Shown here in pieces: positions 15,383-24,892 of a stretch of 61,989 nucleotides of DNA (the first letter of the stretch is position 1; each line of letters starts with the position of its first letter). The notes beneath the pieces are model-generated. The model had not been told where the DNA came from. It made no database searches and was given only the letters and a program-made list of their open reading frames with translations. The position numbers and the translations under genes are program-made. The stretch is from Caballeronia sp. dw_19 (GTDB taxonomy: Bacteria > Pseudomonadota > Gammaproteobacteria > Burkholderiales > Burkholderiaceae). The stretch spans positions 1 through 61,989 of the forward strand of contig NZ_JAAVUQ010000046.1 in the NCBI RefSeq assembly GCF_018449515.1. The letters are read 5' to 3'.

Positions 15383-16453
15383 ATGAAAATGGCTTCGTAT
15401 ACCCGCCGCGACGGGCTCGCTCAGGCTGCCGCGCCGGACGCTGGCATCGTCCGCAGCAGTTTCAGCACGTACGCCTCGGAGGTGGACCAGCAGCTCCTCG
15501 CCTGGCGCGACCGGGTGGGGCATGTCGTTGATGTCCTGCCTTCAAAGGCGCAGATCGCGGGCGGCTTTAACGGCCGTATCGACCGGTATGCAGTGGGCGA
15601 TTTCATCTTCACGGATGCCGTCACCGACGCCATGTCGCTTGAACGCTCGGTTGCGAGAGTGTCCGCCGACGTTCGGCGGGACTATGTTTTCCACATATTC
15701 GTCCAGGGCGAGGTCGACGCGGTAGTGGGCATGCAGAAGAAACGCAGCGCCCCGAATCCGATTCAGGGAATAGTCGTTTTCGACATGGACCAGCCGTTTC
15801 GCACCGAGCGGTCTGCGTGCCAGGTGTTGACCATGTTCGTGCCGAGAGCGGTCGTGGAGGCCGCGATTCCAGACGCGGATTCGATTCATGGGCGCGCGGT
15901 CGAGCACGGCGCGCCGTTGACCCAACTGGTGACGAATCACGCGTTGGCGCTGAGCCGCGACCTGGCCGGAATGAACGCGGCGCAGGCGGCGCGGGAAATG
16001 GATGCCGGCGCGCAACTGCTGCTCGCGGCTTTCCGCAAGCAGGCAAGGCTGACCGGCGACGCCCGCGCGGCGGTGCAGGCGGCCATGATGAGCCAGGTGC
16101 GGCGGTATGTCGAAGCGAATCTCAACCAGCCTGATCTTTCGCCAACCAGCGTGGTGGATGCGTTGCACTTGAAGCGCGCCACGATCTACCGCTGGTTCGA
16201 GCATGAGGGCGGACTGGGCGCGTATATCCGCAATCGCCGTTTGCGCGAGGCGGCTGACGAGCTGGTCCGCTTCCCCCACCTTCAGGTTGTCGATATTGCC
16301 TACGGGCTGGGGTTCAACAGCGCGTCGGATTTTACGCGCGCGTTTCGCCGCGCCTACGGCATGAGCCCGCAAGATGCGCGCGCTCGCGCGCTCGAGTTGC
16401 AGCGGGCAAGCAAGCTGGACCTGATGTCGTCGTACGGGCCGGGCGGCAGATAG
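15383..16453 (+). CDS. AraC-family transcriptional regulator (AraC-binding-like N-terminus)
   Basis: A 356-residue activator-type regulator. The N-terminal about 220 residues match the AraC-binding-like cupin region (DYVFHIFVQGEVD, VFDMDQPFRTE). The C-terminal about 100 residues hold two HTH motifs, ending with the AraC signature DIAYGLGFNSASDFTRAFRRAYGMSP. It is convergent with the MFS gene at 16491-17801. The effector is unknown. AGG lies 5 bp before the start; a second ATG two codons on is possible. Confidence 0.9.
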   Translation: MKMASYTRRDGLAQAAAPDAGIVRSSFSTYASEVDQQLLAWRDRVGHVVDVLPSKAQIAGGFNGRIDRYAVGDFIFTDAVTDAMSLERSVARVSADVRRDYVFHIFVQGEVDAVVGMQKKRSAPNPIQGIVVFDMDQPFRTERSACQVLTMFVPRAVVEAAIPDADSIHGRAVEHGAPLTQLVTNHALALSRDLAGMNAAQAAREMDAGAQLLLAAFRKQARLTGDARAAVQAAMMSQVRRYVEANLNQPDLSPTSVVDALHLKRATIYRWFEHEGGLGAYIRNRRLREAADELVRFPHLQVVDIAYGLGFNSASDFTRAFRRAYGMSPQDARARALELQRASKLDLMSSYGPGGR

Positions 16454-16490
16454 CGCGATAACCCCGCGATAACCCGGCGCGCCAGCCCAA

Positions 16491-17801
16491 TCAGTCGGGC
16501 GCCGTTTCGGGGAAGCGCTGCAGGGCAAAAAGCGTGATGCAGATGGCGGCGATCAGATACCACGCGGGTATCATCGGATTGCCGGTCGCGGCGATCAGCC
16601 ACGTGACGATAAGCGGCGAGAAGCCGCCGAAAATCGCCACGCCGAAGCTGTACATGATGGAAAGCGCGGCGGCGCGATGTTGCGGCGCAAAGGCCTCCAG
16701 CATCATCACCGTGCTCGCGCCAGCATTGCTGAGCGCGACCGCCACATACCCAAGGATGATCAGCAGCGCGGTGACATTGCCTACGCCCATTCTCAAGGCG
16801 AAGAAGGCCGGGTAAGTCAGCACAAGACAGATCACGAGCGCCAGGTACTGGATTGGCTTGCGGCGCTTTTGGCCGTCGGCGATCCGGGCCACCAGCGGGT
16901 TCGCCACCAGGATCACGAGACCGGACAGGCTGGCGGTCAGCAGGCTGATGGCCGGGGGCCGATGCAATGTACGCACCAGATAGCTCGGCATATAGAACAC
17001 CGTGATGTAGATACCGATCGACGGCGCGGCCATCATCAATGTTCCGTAGAACAGCGGGCGGGCGTGCTTTGAGAACAGAGTCGCGAGCCGGGGGCGCTTG
17101 GGTACCTCCATGACAACTGAAGGCATGCTCCGGCGCAGATACCAGCCGACGGGGCCGATCAACCCACCGAGCACAAACGGAATCCGCCATCCCCATTCGT
17201 GCATGTCGGCCGGCGAGAGCAGCTCGGTGGTAGTTGCGCCGACCATCGCGGCGGCAAATGCGGCCGCGCCCTGGCTCGCGCCACGCCAACTGGTGAGATA
17301 ACAGCGGCGGTTGCGCGGGACCGACTCCATCAGCACGGCCGACGCCGGCCCGATCTCGCCTCCTGCCGCGAGCCCCTGCATGAGTCGCGCGAGAACCATC
17401 AACACCGTTGCAGCCGGGCCAATGGAAGCAACCGTGGGCAGGCAGGCGATCAGCCATGTGCCGAGTGTCATGAATGCGAGCGACCAGGTCATGCCGGCTT
17501 TGCGGCCCCGGCTGTTGGCGATCTGCCCGATGATGATTGCCCCGAGCGGGCGCATGACGAAGCCCGCACCGAAGGTCGCAAGCGAGAGCAGCAGTGAGGA
17601 CAGCGGGTTGTGCGACGGGAAGAAGAGCTTGCCGATGATGACGGCGGAGAAGCTGTAGACCGTGAAGTCGTACGCGACAAACGCGTTACCAATAATGGTA
17701 GCCAGGACGACGCGGGCGGGTTTTGCTTTTGGGGGGTGGGTCAGGTGGTCTGCTGCGGGGTGCATAGGCGCGGTCTTGGGGGCGGCGGTGCCGATACGCA
17801 T
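16491..17801 (-). CDS. MFS transporter, metabolite:H+ symporter (MHS) type
   Basis: A 436-residue 12-helix permease with the MHS/ProP-KgtP look. It starts with IGNAFVAYDFTVYSF, has RPLGAIIIGQIANSRGRK in the first cytoplasmic loop, and the central RLMQGLAAGGEIG motif. Such carriers bring in dicarboxylates, betaines or similar acids with protons. It lies 163 bp downstream of the adenosine-deaminase-family gene on the same strand, so it could belong to the purine group or respond to the convergent AraC protein. The start could be 17801 or the ATG 36 bp further in; neither has a good ribosome site. Confidence 0.88.
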   Translation of the reverse strand: MRIGTAAPKTAPMHPAADHLTHPPKAKPARVVLATIIGNAFVAYDFTVYSFSAVIIGKLFFPSHNPLSSLLLSLATFGAGFVMRPLGAIIIGQIANSRGRKAGMTWSLAFMTLGTWLIACLPTVASIGPAATVLMVLARLMQGLAAGGEIGPASAVLMESVPRNRRCYLTSWRGASQGAAAFAAAMVGATTTELLSPADMHEWGWRIPFVLGGLIGPVGWYLRRSMPSVVMEVPKRPRLATLFSKHARPLFYGTLMMAAPSIGIYITVFYMPSYLVRTLHRPPAISLLTASLSGLVILVANPLVARIADGQKRRKPIQYLALVICLVLTYPAFFALRMGVGNVTALLIILGYVAVALSNAGASTVMMLEAFAPQHRAAALSIMYSFGVAIFGGFSPLIVTWLIAATGNPMIPAWYLIAAICITLFALQRFPETAPD

Positions 17802-17964
17802 AAGTTACGCACGCGTTGCGCATGAGTTGCTATCTTTGGCTTGGGCGATGCGGGGCAATGATAAGGCAACGCGACTATTTGTGCTTGAGGCCGCATCGGC
17901 GCTGACCCCGACCCAGCCTTCAACATCTCCCACCGACCGCCAGCGCCCAAAACCTATCCAACCC

Positions 17965-19059
17965 CTATGGCAACTGCTCGGCCAACGCGTCAAATTCACC
18001 CGGCCATTGGGCTCGCCACGCGTCGCGCGTCGCGCCATCGACCCATGCTCCGTCGATGCCGTTGAGCATGAAACCCTTCAAATCGCCGATGCCAAAGCCG
18101 AAATGGCTGAACATCAGTTCCCACGCTTCACTCGGATTCACCTTGTGCAGCGCTGGGTCGTCGGTATTTGGATGAATCTTCAAACCAAGCCCGGGCATGC
18201 GGCGGATCGGATGCAACTCCGCCCATTTCTCCGGCGGCAAAATGCGCAAGTAATAAGAGTTGCTAGGCACGACCGTGAACACCAGGCCAGACGCGGCATA
18301 TTTGGCGGCCAGCGCGGGATTATCGACGATCGTATAACCATGATCGACACGATCCACCTTCAGCAACTCAACCGCAGTCTCCACATTGCGCCAAGGCATG
18401 CCGAACTCGCCCGCATGCGCGGTAGTCTTGAAGCCCGCGTCCCGGGCATTGCGATAAGCCTTCCAGAACAATTCCGGCGGCCGGTCATTTTCACGATAAT
18501 CCACGCCAATGCCGGCGACTTCATCGGCGCGATGGGCTTTCATCCACTCGACCAGGGTCACCGCTTCGTCGGGATCGGCCTCCCGGTCGATACTCGGAAT
18601 CAGCAGCGCGGACATTCCAAAGTCCCGCGATGCATCGCGGATCGCCGCGACAATGCCGGCCTGCGCATCGCCGTACGCAATCTTCGATACCCGTACCGTG
18701 CCGGTGGGATTCCAGAAGAATTCTGCGTGGCGCACGTTATGCGCGGCGGCGTCCTCCAGATATTCGTACGTGATGCGGTGCAGGTCATCGGCGTTGGTGA
18801 GCAGGTATTCATCAAGCGCGCGCAGCACGCGCAACACGCCAACCGGCTTCTCGCCGCGCGTATAAAACGCATCGATCTCCGTCCGCTCGATCGGCGCATG
18901 GCTTTTTTCTGCCAACGCGATAAACGTCTGGTGCCGAACCGCGCCCAGCAAATGGCAGTGCAGTTCGACCTTCGGGATTGCCTTGAAAAATGCCCGATGC
19001 GCAGGCGTGATCTTGATGCCGGTGCGTGAAGCGGGCACATTGCCAAATGTCTCGTTCAT
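17965..19059 (-). CDS. Adenosine/adenine deaminase-family aminohydrolase
   Basis: A 364-residue member of the metal-dependent amidohydrolases. Visible zinc and catalytic residues: the HCH pair in VELHCHLLGA (residues 33-35 region), TAHAGE with the His/Glu pair, DHGYT and NTDDP with the Asp pair. These fit deamination of a 6-aminopurine or its nucleoside. The first motif reads HCHLLGA rather than the usual HxHLDG/HLEG, so the substrate may not be plain adenosine. It lies 27 bp downstream of the purine permease gene and is surely co-transcribed with it. That permease is of the adenine-transporting AzgA type, which leaves adenine as an alternative substrate. Confidence 0.85.
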   Translation of the reverse strand: MNETFGNVPASRTGIKITPAHRAFFKAIPKVELHCHLLGAVRHQTFIALAEKSHAPIERTEIDAFYTRGEKPVGVLRVLRALDEYLLTNADDLHRITYEYLEDAAAHNVRHAEFFWNPTGTVRVSKIAYGDAQAGIVAAIRDASRDFGMSALLIPSIDREADPDEAVTLVEWMKAHRADEVAGIGVDYRENDRPPELFWKAYRNARDAGFKTTAHAGEFGMPWRNVETAVELLKVDRVDHGYTIVDNPALAAKYAASGLVFTVVPSNSYYLRILPPEKWAELHPIRRMPGLGLKIHPNTDDPALHKVNPSEAWELMFSHFGFGIGDLKGFMLNGIDGAWVDGATRDAWRAQWPGEFDALAEQLP

Positions 19060-19086
19060 ATTCCAGGTACTTGCGGGAGTGCAGGA

Positions 19087-20436
19087 TTAATGGTGTTTAA
19101 CAACGGTCCAGAAGTAATAACCAAGCGGAATCGCCAGCACGACAAGACCCCAGGGGACTTCTTTAAAGCGGCCTGCGAGCAGCTTCACGATCACGAAACA
19201 CAACAAGCCGCCCGCAATCCCTGTGCCGAAACTGTTCGACATCAGCGTGAGCAGGACCATGGAAAGGACCGGGAAAGCGTCCGTGAAATCGTCGAAATGC
19301 GCGTGGCGGATCGTGCTGAACATCGACAGGCCGATCAGGATCAGCGCTGGCGCGGTGGCTTCCTTCGGAATCGCGAGCGCGACCGGTACGAACAGCAGCA
19401 TCAACGCGAACATGCCTGCCGCAGCCAGCGATGAGAGGCCGCTGCGCCCGCCCGCTTCCACGCCCGCCGCCGATTCGACCAGCGCCGTGAGCGCAGGAAT
19501 ACCGAACACGGGGCCGAGCGTGGCCGCGATCGAATCGACGAGGAACGGACGGTTGATATTCGGCAGGTTGGCGTTTTCATCGAGCAGGTTCGCTTTGGCG
19601 CCGACCGCGAGCGTCGTACCCAGTGTCGAGAAAAATTCGGCTGCGAAGAACACGAACAAATAAGGAATGGCAGCAACGGTCAGCGCGCCCGGAATATCGA
19701 GCTTGAACGCAACGGGCATGATGTCGTGCGGCAACGAGATCATGGCTTGCGGCAGATGCGTGACGCCCAGCGGTACGCCCGCCGCCGCCGCGATCAGGAT
19801 TGCCCAGAGAATGGCGCCGGGAACGCGCCGCCCCTGCAACACCACGGCTGCGGCCAAACCAATCAACGCGACAATCGTGCCGGGCCGTGAAAAATCGCCG
19901 AGGGCCAGCGCATTGGTCTTTGCGTTTGCGATCACCATACCCGCGTTACGGAAGCCAAGCACCGCGATAAAGAGCCCGATGGACGCGCCCAGACCGAGCT
20001 TGATCTGAGCCGGGATCAGCCGCACGACCAGACTGCGTGCGCCGACCAGCGTGAGGATCAGAAACAGCACGCCGGAGATAAACGCAATGCCGAGACCGGT
20101 TTGCCAGGCGACGTGTTCGGTCGCCGCCAGCGTCACGCCAAGGATCACCGACCCGCCAATCCCAGGCCCGACGATAAACGGCAGATTCGTATAAAGCCCC
20201 ATGAAAATGGTGCTCAAAACAAAAACGATGATGGTCGATGTGGTCGCCGCACCCCGATCCATGCCGCCCGTTGCGAGCAGCGACGGGATCACGACGAGCA
20301 GATACGCCGCCGCGAGAAACGAGGTAATGCCTGCAAGCGTCTCGATGCGCACGCTGGTATTGCGGGCGCTCAATGCAAAGCGGCGATCCAGCCAGCCGCT
20401 CGATGTTTTTGATGCGGCGAGCTCGGGAGAAGCCAT
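19087..20436 (-). CDS. AzgA-type purine permease
   Basis: A 449-residue membrane protein of the AzgA/NCS2-related purine permeases. It has RIETLAGITSFLAAAYLLVV at the N-terminus, the glycine-rich VGPGIGGSV in helix 3, FFSTLGTTLAVG in the middle and ALVESAAGVEAGGRSGLSSL, the family signature near residue 325. E. coli relatives carry adenine, guanine or hypoxanthine. I chose the ATG at 20436 (AAGGAA 7 bp upstream) over a GTG six codons earlier. It heads a two- or three-gene transcript with the deaminase and is divergent from a LysR gene. Confidence 0.9.
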   Translation of the reverse strand: MASPELAASKTSSGWLDRRFALSARNTSVRIETLAGITSFLAAAYLLVVIPSLLATGGMDRGAATTSTIIVFVLSTIFMGLYTNLPFIVGPGIGGSVILGVTLAATEHVAWQTGLGIAFISGVLFLILTLVGARSLVVRLIPAQIKLGLGASIGLFIAVLGFRNAGMVIANAKTNALALGDFSRPGTIVALIGLAAAVVLQGRRVPGAILWAILIAAAAGVPLGVTHLPQAMISLPHDIMPVAFKLDIPGALTVAAIPYLFVFFAAEFFSTLGTTLAVGAKANLLDENANLPNINRPFLVDSIAATLGPVFGIPALTALVESAAGVEAGGRSGLSSLAAAGMFALMLLFVPVALAIPKEATAPALILIGLSMFSTIRHAHFDDFTDAFPVLSMVLLTLMSNSFGTGIAGGLLCFVIVKLLAGRFKEVPWGLVVLAIPLGYYFWTVVKHH

Positions 20437-20528
20437 CGAAGATTCCTTGTTCACTATTATTTCCTTTACCTGTGCCGACTTGGTCGCGCTTTATACTGCG
20501 GCGCATTGTCCCCAAGCGGTGGCGCTCA

Positions 20529-21437
20529 ATGTCCGATCGTTCGTCCCTCTTACCCGCGCTGACGTTGCGGCAAGTGCAGTACTTCGTTGCGCTCGCGCAT
20601 GCGCGCAGCTTCACACAAGCGGCGCAATCGCTCTCGCTGACACAACCCGCCCTGACCGCCGCGATCCGGCAGATCGAGTTCCTGCTCGGCGGTCCATTGT
20701 TCGCGCGTTCCGCTCACCGCCTCACGCTGACCGCTGCCGGCGCCAGCATACTGCCGCTCGCCGAACGCCTGCTCAACCATGCGCGCGGTACGTTCGACGA
20801 CATGGCCAGCACCTTCGCCGAGCAACTGCAGACGGTGCGCATCGCGATGATTCCATCGGTGGCGGGGCGTCTGCTGCCGGTGCTGAACGCGTTCCGCGAA
20901 CAACAGCCGTCGCTGCGCTTCACGCTCACCGACCTGCCCAATAGCGCGCTGATCGACGCTGTGCGCGATGGCGTCGCGGACATCGGCATTGGCGTGCATG
21001 AGCCGGAAGCGAACCACGAGGCCCTGCGTTTCAAAGACGTCTTCGAAGACGAGATCGTCGTGGTCCTGCGGCGCGACGACCCGCTCGCCAAACGCAAGAC
21101 CCTGCCGTGGGCGAAGCTTGTCGGCCGCGATCTCGCCGTGTTCGTGCGCGGCAGTGTGAGCGACGCGCTGCATCGCACGAGTGGCGATGAAAAGCTGCGT
21201 CTCTCGGTGGCGTACCGGATGGAATACTCCGAGCCGCTCTACGCGCTGGCGCGCAATGGACTCGCGATTGCAGTGCTGCCGAGCCTTTACACATTGCATC
21301 TGCACGATCCCGAGCTCGTGGCGCTGCGCCTCGACAAACCGCGCGTCACGCGTGCCATTGCGTTGATCTCGCTGGTGGGCGAAGATCGCGGCCCGCACGC
21401 GAAAGCGTGCTGGGACTATATTGCCGCGCACATTTGA
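20529..21437 (+). CDS. LysR-family regulator of the purine genes
   Basis: A 302-residue LysR-type regulator: N-terminal HTH (residues about 10-70; ARSFTQAAQSLSLTQPALT) and a periplasmic-binding-like effector domain. It is divergent from the purine permease, with only 92 bp between the start codons, and convergent with the nucleoside hydrolase. This suggests that it controls the permease-deaminase transcript, probably in response to a purine. Confidence 0.9.
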   Translation: MSDRSSLLPALTLRQVQYFVALAHARSFTQAAQSLSLTQPALTAAIRQIEFLLGGPLFARSAHRLTLTAAGASILPLAERLLNHARGTFDDMASTFAEQLQTVRIAMIPSVAGRLLPVLNAFREQQPSLRFTLTDLPNSALIDAVRDGVADIGIGVHEPEANHEALRFKDVFEDEIVVVLRRDDPLAKRKTLPWAKLVGRDLAVFVRGSVSDALHRTSGDEKLRLSVAYRMEYSEPLYALARNGLAIAVLPSLYTLHLHDPELVALRLDKPRVTRAIALISLVGEDRGPHAKACWDYIAAHI

Positions 21438-21458
21438 AGCATGGGTCACAACGTCGGC

Positions 21459-22502
21459 TCAAGGTAGCGTAGCGATGCTGGCCCGCAACGCGGCATAAAA
21501 CGCGTCGGCATCGACGTCGGTGATCCAGGTCGCGTTCGGCGTACGGCCGCTATGTCCGCTCCAGTCGACCACGGTCTCGCCCAGCGTCCATTGCCCGGTT
21601 GTTTCCACCACCACATTGACCAGCCGGCCCTTGAACAAGCTCGGGTCAACGAGATAACCCGCTGCCGTGGGGTCGTACATGGGTGCTTCTTCCACGCCGC
21701 GCCGGCCCTTCTGATACTTCACTTCCGCCGCCATGATGTCCGCGACAATCGCGCCGCAACGGTTGCCGATAGCGCGGATGGGTGCGATGCGGGCGGGCGT
21801 GATGGGCGCCTTCACGGCGACATCGCGTGGCAGCACGACGATCGGCACGCCGCTCGCGAAGACAATGCTCGCCGCTTCCGGATCGACGTAGACGTTGAAT
21901 TCGGCGGCCGGCGTGATGTTGCCGCGCTCGAAGAATGCGCCGCCCATCAGCACGATTTCGCGCAAGCCTTCGCGGATTTCGGGCGCTTCGGTGAGCGCAG
22001 TCGCCAGATTCGTCAGCGGTCCGATCGCGCAGATCGTCACGCTGTGGGGCGCGGCCGCTTTCAACGTTTCGATGAGATACGCCACCGCGTGTTGCGGCGC
22101 GACCGGCCCCAGCGGTTCGTGCAATTCCACGCCTTCAAGGCCGGTCTTGCCATGTACGTTCGCCGCGGTAATCAGCGGGTGCATCAGCGGACGCGGGCAT
22201 CCCGCGTACACCGGCAAGGTCTTCGTCTGACCTGCCCAGTCACGCACGATGCGCGCGTTGCGCTCGGTCAGGTTCAGCGGCACGTTGCCCGCAACGGCGG
22301 TCAGTGCGCGCACGTCGAGCCGGTCGCGCGCACCGAGTGCGAAGAGGATGGCGATGGCATCGTCCTGACCCGGATCGCAGTCGATGATCACCGTGCGCCG
22401 CTCGTTGGCAGCCTGCGCGAGCGGGTTGAACAACGCACCGGCAGTCAGCGCGACCGATGCCTTGAGGAACGTGCGACGGGGGACGTTAAAAGTTTGGCTC
22501 AT
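21459..22502 (-). CDS. Tat-exported inosine/uridine-type nucleoside hydrolase
   Basis: A 347-residue ribonucleoside hydrolase. The Ca-binding N-terminal cluster DCDPGQDDAIAI is near residues 40-51 and the family segments AIGPLTNLA and MGGAF are present. Ahead of the fold is a twin-arginine signal peptide (RRTFLKASVAL with a following hydrophobic run to AQAA, about residue 33), so the enzyme works outside the cytoplasm. It splits purine or pyrimidine nucleosides to base and ribose. Start at 22502, two bases after the porin stop codon, so the pair is one operon. Confidence 0.92.
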   Translation of the reverse strand: MSQTFNVPRRTFLKASVALTAGALFNPLAQAANERRTVIIDCDPGQDDAIAILFALGARDRLDVRALTAVAGNVPLNLTERNARIVRDWAGQTKTLPVYAGCPRPLMHPLITAANVHGKTGLEGVELHEPLGPVAPQHAVAYLIETLKAAAPHSVTICAIGPLTNLATALTEAPEIREGLREIVLMGGAFFERGNITPAAEFNVYVDPEAASIVFASGVPIVVLPRDVAVKAPITPARIAPIRAIGNRCGAIVADIMAAEVKYQKGRRGVEEAPMYDPTAAGYLVDPSLFKGRLVNVVVETTGQWTLGETVVDWSGHSGRTPNATWITDVDADAFYAALRASIATLP

Positions 22503-22504
22503 GG

Positions 22505-23614
22505 TCAGAATACGTGGCGCATGCCGATGGTCGCGACCAGTTGGCGCGTGGTGGTTGACTGCGCGAACGCGAAGATCTGCGCATGCTGCGCGTCGCCGGC
22601 GGCTAGCTGACCAATCACCGTCAACGCTACGTCGGTACGCTTCGAAAGAAAATAGTCTGCCTGCAAGTTCACCTGATGCCACTGCGGTTTCTGGTTGATG
22701 ACGTCATACTTGCCGTCCGTGTAACCGTAGGCCGCGCCGAGGAACAGCGCCGGGGTCATGGTGTACACCACGTTCACGCCGAAGTTCTGCAAGTGCAGGT
22801 GGGAGTTGTCGAGGTAATCGTAGTGGACATCGGTGAAGAGTGCGGCGAATTGTGCTCGACCGATGGTGTAGAAACCGCCGGTGCCGGCAATGCGCTGTTT
22901 GCTCGCGAACACGGACGGGTTGGTCGCGCTCTTATCGAAGATCAGGATGGGTGATGCGTAGTCGTTGGAGATCGCGCCGTCCTGATTCGTGGGGCTGTAC
23001 GGGTGGTTGTACTGCGCGTAGACCGCGCTCCACTTCAGCGGGCCGTTCTCGTAACCGACCCCGAAGCTGTACGCGTTGTTGTCGCCGAAGCCGGTCGAAT
23101 TGCTGAAGCCATAGATGGCGGTGGCCTTCAGCCCACGATAATTCGGGCTCACGTACTTGACCGAATTCTGGACGCGGATGTCGTTATAACCGTTGTCGTT
23201 ATCGCCGATATTCACGCCGTTGCTCGCGATGATCACCGGGCCGATGTAATCGTGGATCGTGTCGTACTGGCGGCCGAGGGTCAGCGTGCCGTAGGTTTTA
23301 TCGGCGAGACCGACATACGCCAGCCGGCCGAATTCGCGGCCGTTCTGGGAGGCCGCGCCGCTCATGATGTTGAAACCGTTCTCAAGCTGGAACACCGCGC
23401 TCAAGCCACCGCCCAGGTCTTCCCGTCCTTTCAGGCCCCAGCGAGGATTCTGGTTCGTGCCGCTGAGCGCCTCATAAGCGTTGTGACCGCCCTGGTTGGT
23501 CGCGAAGCCGACACCTCCTGAAATCAGGCCGTAAAGGGTGACACTGCTCTGTGCATACGACGACACCGTGAAGGCGCCCAGCACCGCGAGAGGAGCAAGC
23601 TTGAGTAGTTTCAT
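22505..23614 (-). CDS. Outer-membrane porin (Burkholderia OmpC-like)
   Basis: A 369-residue trimeric general porin: signal peptide about residues 1-19 (cleavage before QSSVTLYG), the N-terminal strand SSVTLYGLISGG, the RWGLKGREDLGGGL turn, FQLEN, LTLGRQYD, and the C-terminal aromatic VF. The coupling to an exported nucleoside hydrolase suggests it admits nucleosides to the periplasm. The start was chosen at the signal-peptide Met; in-frame sequence upstream is not signal-like. Confidence 0.92.
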   Translation of the reverse strand: MKLLKLAPLAVLGAFTVSSYAQSSVTLYGLISGGVGFATNQGGHNAYEALSGTNQNPRWGLKGREDLGGGLSAVFQLENGFNIMSGAASQNGREFGRLAYVGLADKTYGTLTLGRQYDTIHDYIGPVIIASNGVNIGDNDNGYNDIRVQNSVKYVSPNYRGLKATAIYGFSNSTGFGDNNAYSFGVGYENGPLKWSAVYAQYNHPYSPTNQDGAISNDYASPILIFDKSATNPSVFASKQRIAGTGGFYTIGRAQFAALFTDVHYDYLDNSHLHLQNFGVNVVYTMTPALFLGAAYGYTDGKYDVINQKPQWHQVNLQADYFLSKRTDVALTVIGQLAAGDAQHAQIFAFAQSTTTRQLVATIGMRHVF

Positions 23615-23817
23615 GATGGTCCGGTGGCGAGTAAATGTTCTTGTCGCGCTCGTTTTTCGTTGCATGGCGCGTTGTAAGTGCATCGGACTGTACAAAGCCG
23701 AAAACCATAAAAATAATTGTGATTTCTTATCAACCCATCAAATGGATTTATACAAGGGGCTTCAGGTGTGGAGAATGTGCGCGGGTTGAAGACCCGCTGA
23801 CAGGCGCGTCCGACCGT

Positions 23818-24717
23818 TCAGGCGATGCCTTGCTCCAGCGTCGGCACGGTGCGTAAGCGCGCCACGTCCCGGCCTGGCGGCGCGCCGAACAGGCGGCTGT
23901 ATTCGCGGCTGAACTGCGACGGGCTGTCGTAGCCCACCTCGAATCCGACCGCAGCGACGTCTCCCGATTCCGCCAGCAGCCGTGCACGCGCCTCCTGCAG
24001 GCGTATGCGCTTCTGATATTGAAGCGGGCTCATCGAAGTAACTGCGCGGAAGTGCCGGTGAAACGACGAAACGCTCATGCCGACGAGCCCGGCGAGCGCT
24101 TCAGTCGCGAGCGTCTCGGCGTAGTGGCCGCGAATCCAGCGGATGGCATAACTGATTTGCGATAAACGGCTGTCGGCGAGACCGATCTGCCGCACCATCG
24201 CACCCTGTTCGCCCGCTAGCAGCCGCCAGAGAATTTCGCGTTCGAGCATGGGCGCGAGCACGGGGATATCCTCAGGACGATCCAGCAGGCGAAGCAGGCG
24301 CACGATCGGATCGAGCAACTCCGGCGATGCATGGCTGATCGCCAGACCCAAAGGCTCGGCGACGCTCCTGTCGCCGGTCGCAGTCTCGAGCAGCAGGGTG
24401 GCGATGTTCGCCGGCTTCAGCACCAGCCCCATCGCGAGAAAAGGCTCGCGCTCGCTCGCCTTGACTACATGACCGGTAATCGGCAAATCGACGGACACTA
24501 CCAGGTACTGCCCCGCGCGGTATTCGAATACCTTGTCGTTAAGCACTGTGCGTTTGGTGCCTTGGGCGATCACGGCAAGCGTGGGTTCGTACACATGGTA
24601 GATCGGCTCGGTGGTTGTGTCGGAAGCCATGACGGCGACGCCCGGGAGCGCTTCGACCATCATGTCGGCGCGGGCGTGGCGGGTGATCAGCGTGCGAAGT
24701 TCGGCGAGATGGTCCAT
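23818..24717 (-). CDS. AraC-family regulator (AraC_N type)
   Basis: A 299-residue regulator with the AraC_N cupin domain (ALPGVAVMASDTTTEPIYHVYEP, residues about 23-45) and a C-terminal pair of HTHs ending DVAAVGFEVGYDSPSQFSREYSRLFG minus its ends. This subfamily (YqhC-like) usually sits beside aldo/keto reductase or alcohol dehydrogenase genes and induces them under aldehyde stress. Here it is divergent from an aldo/keto reductase. The start at 24717 is the last Met before the AraC_N domain; longer starts add a hydrophobic leader of doubtful reality. Confidence 0.88.
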   Translation of the reverse strand: MDHLAELRTLITRHARADMMVEALPGVAVMASDTTTEPIYHVYEPTLAVIAQGTKRTVLNDKVFEYRAGQYLVVSVDLPITGHVVKASEREPFLAMGLVLKPANIATLLLETATGDRSVAEPLGLAISHASPELLDPIVRLLRLLDRPEDIPVLAPMLEREILWRLLAGEQGAMVRQIGLADSRLSQISYAIRWIRGHYAETLATEALAGLVGMSVSSFHRHFRAVTSMSPLQYQKRIRLQEARARLLAESGDVAAVGFEVGYDSPSQFSREYSRLFGAPPGRDVARLRTVPTLEQGIA

Positions 24718-24892
24718 CTCGCCACGGTAAGCGGCAGACGCGCCAACTGCAAGCACGGCAAGCAACGCACGCATGATCCGCTCAATATTGGCAGGATTGT
24801 GCAAGAGCTTGCGAGCATTGGTCTATCGCCGGGAAGGCGCGCGGTGGTTTTATTGACGTCAAGCCAACCCGTCAATTTTCAGGAGAAACATC
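24718..24892. promoter_or_regulatory. Divergent promoter region, AraC / aldo-keto reductase
   Basis: Contains an inverted repeat GCAAG-AG-CTTGC at 24801-24812 and the palindrome TTGACGTCAA at 24853-24862. The first is a candidate half of an AraC site. An excellent ribosome site (AGGAG) precedes the reductase start. Confidence 0.4.

Noticed and set aside
24853..24862. Second TTGACGTCAA as evidence for a shared regulon with the citrate-synthase-like gene
   Set aside because: A 10-bp palindrome can recur by chance in 62 kb and the flanks of the two sites are not alike.
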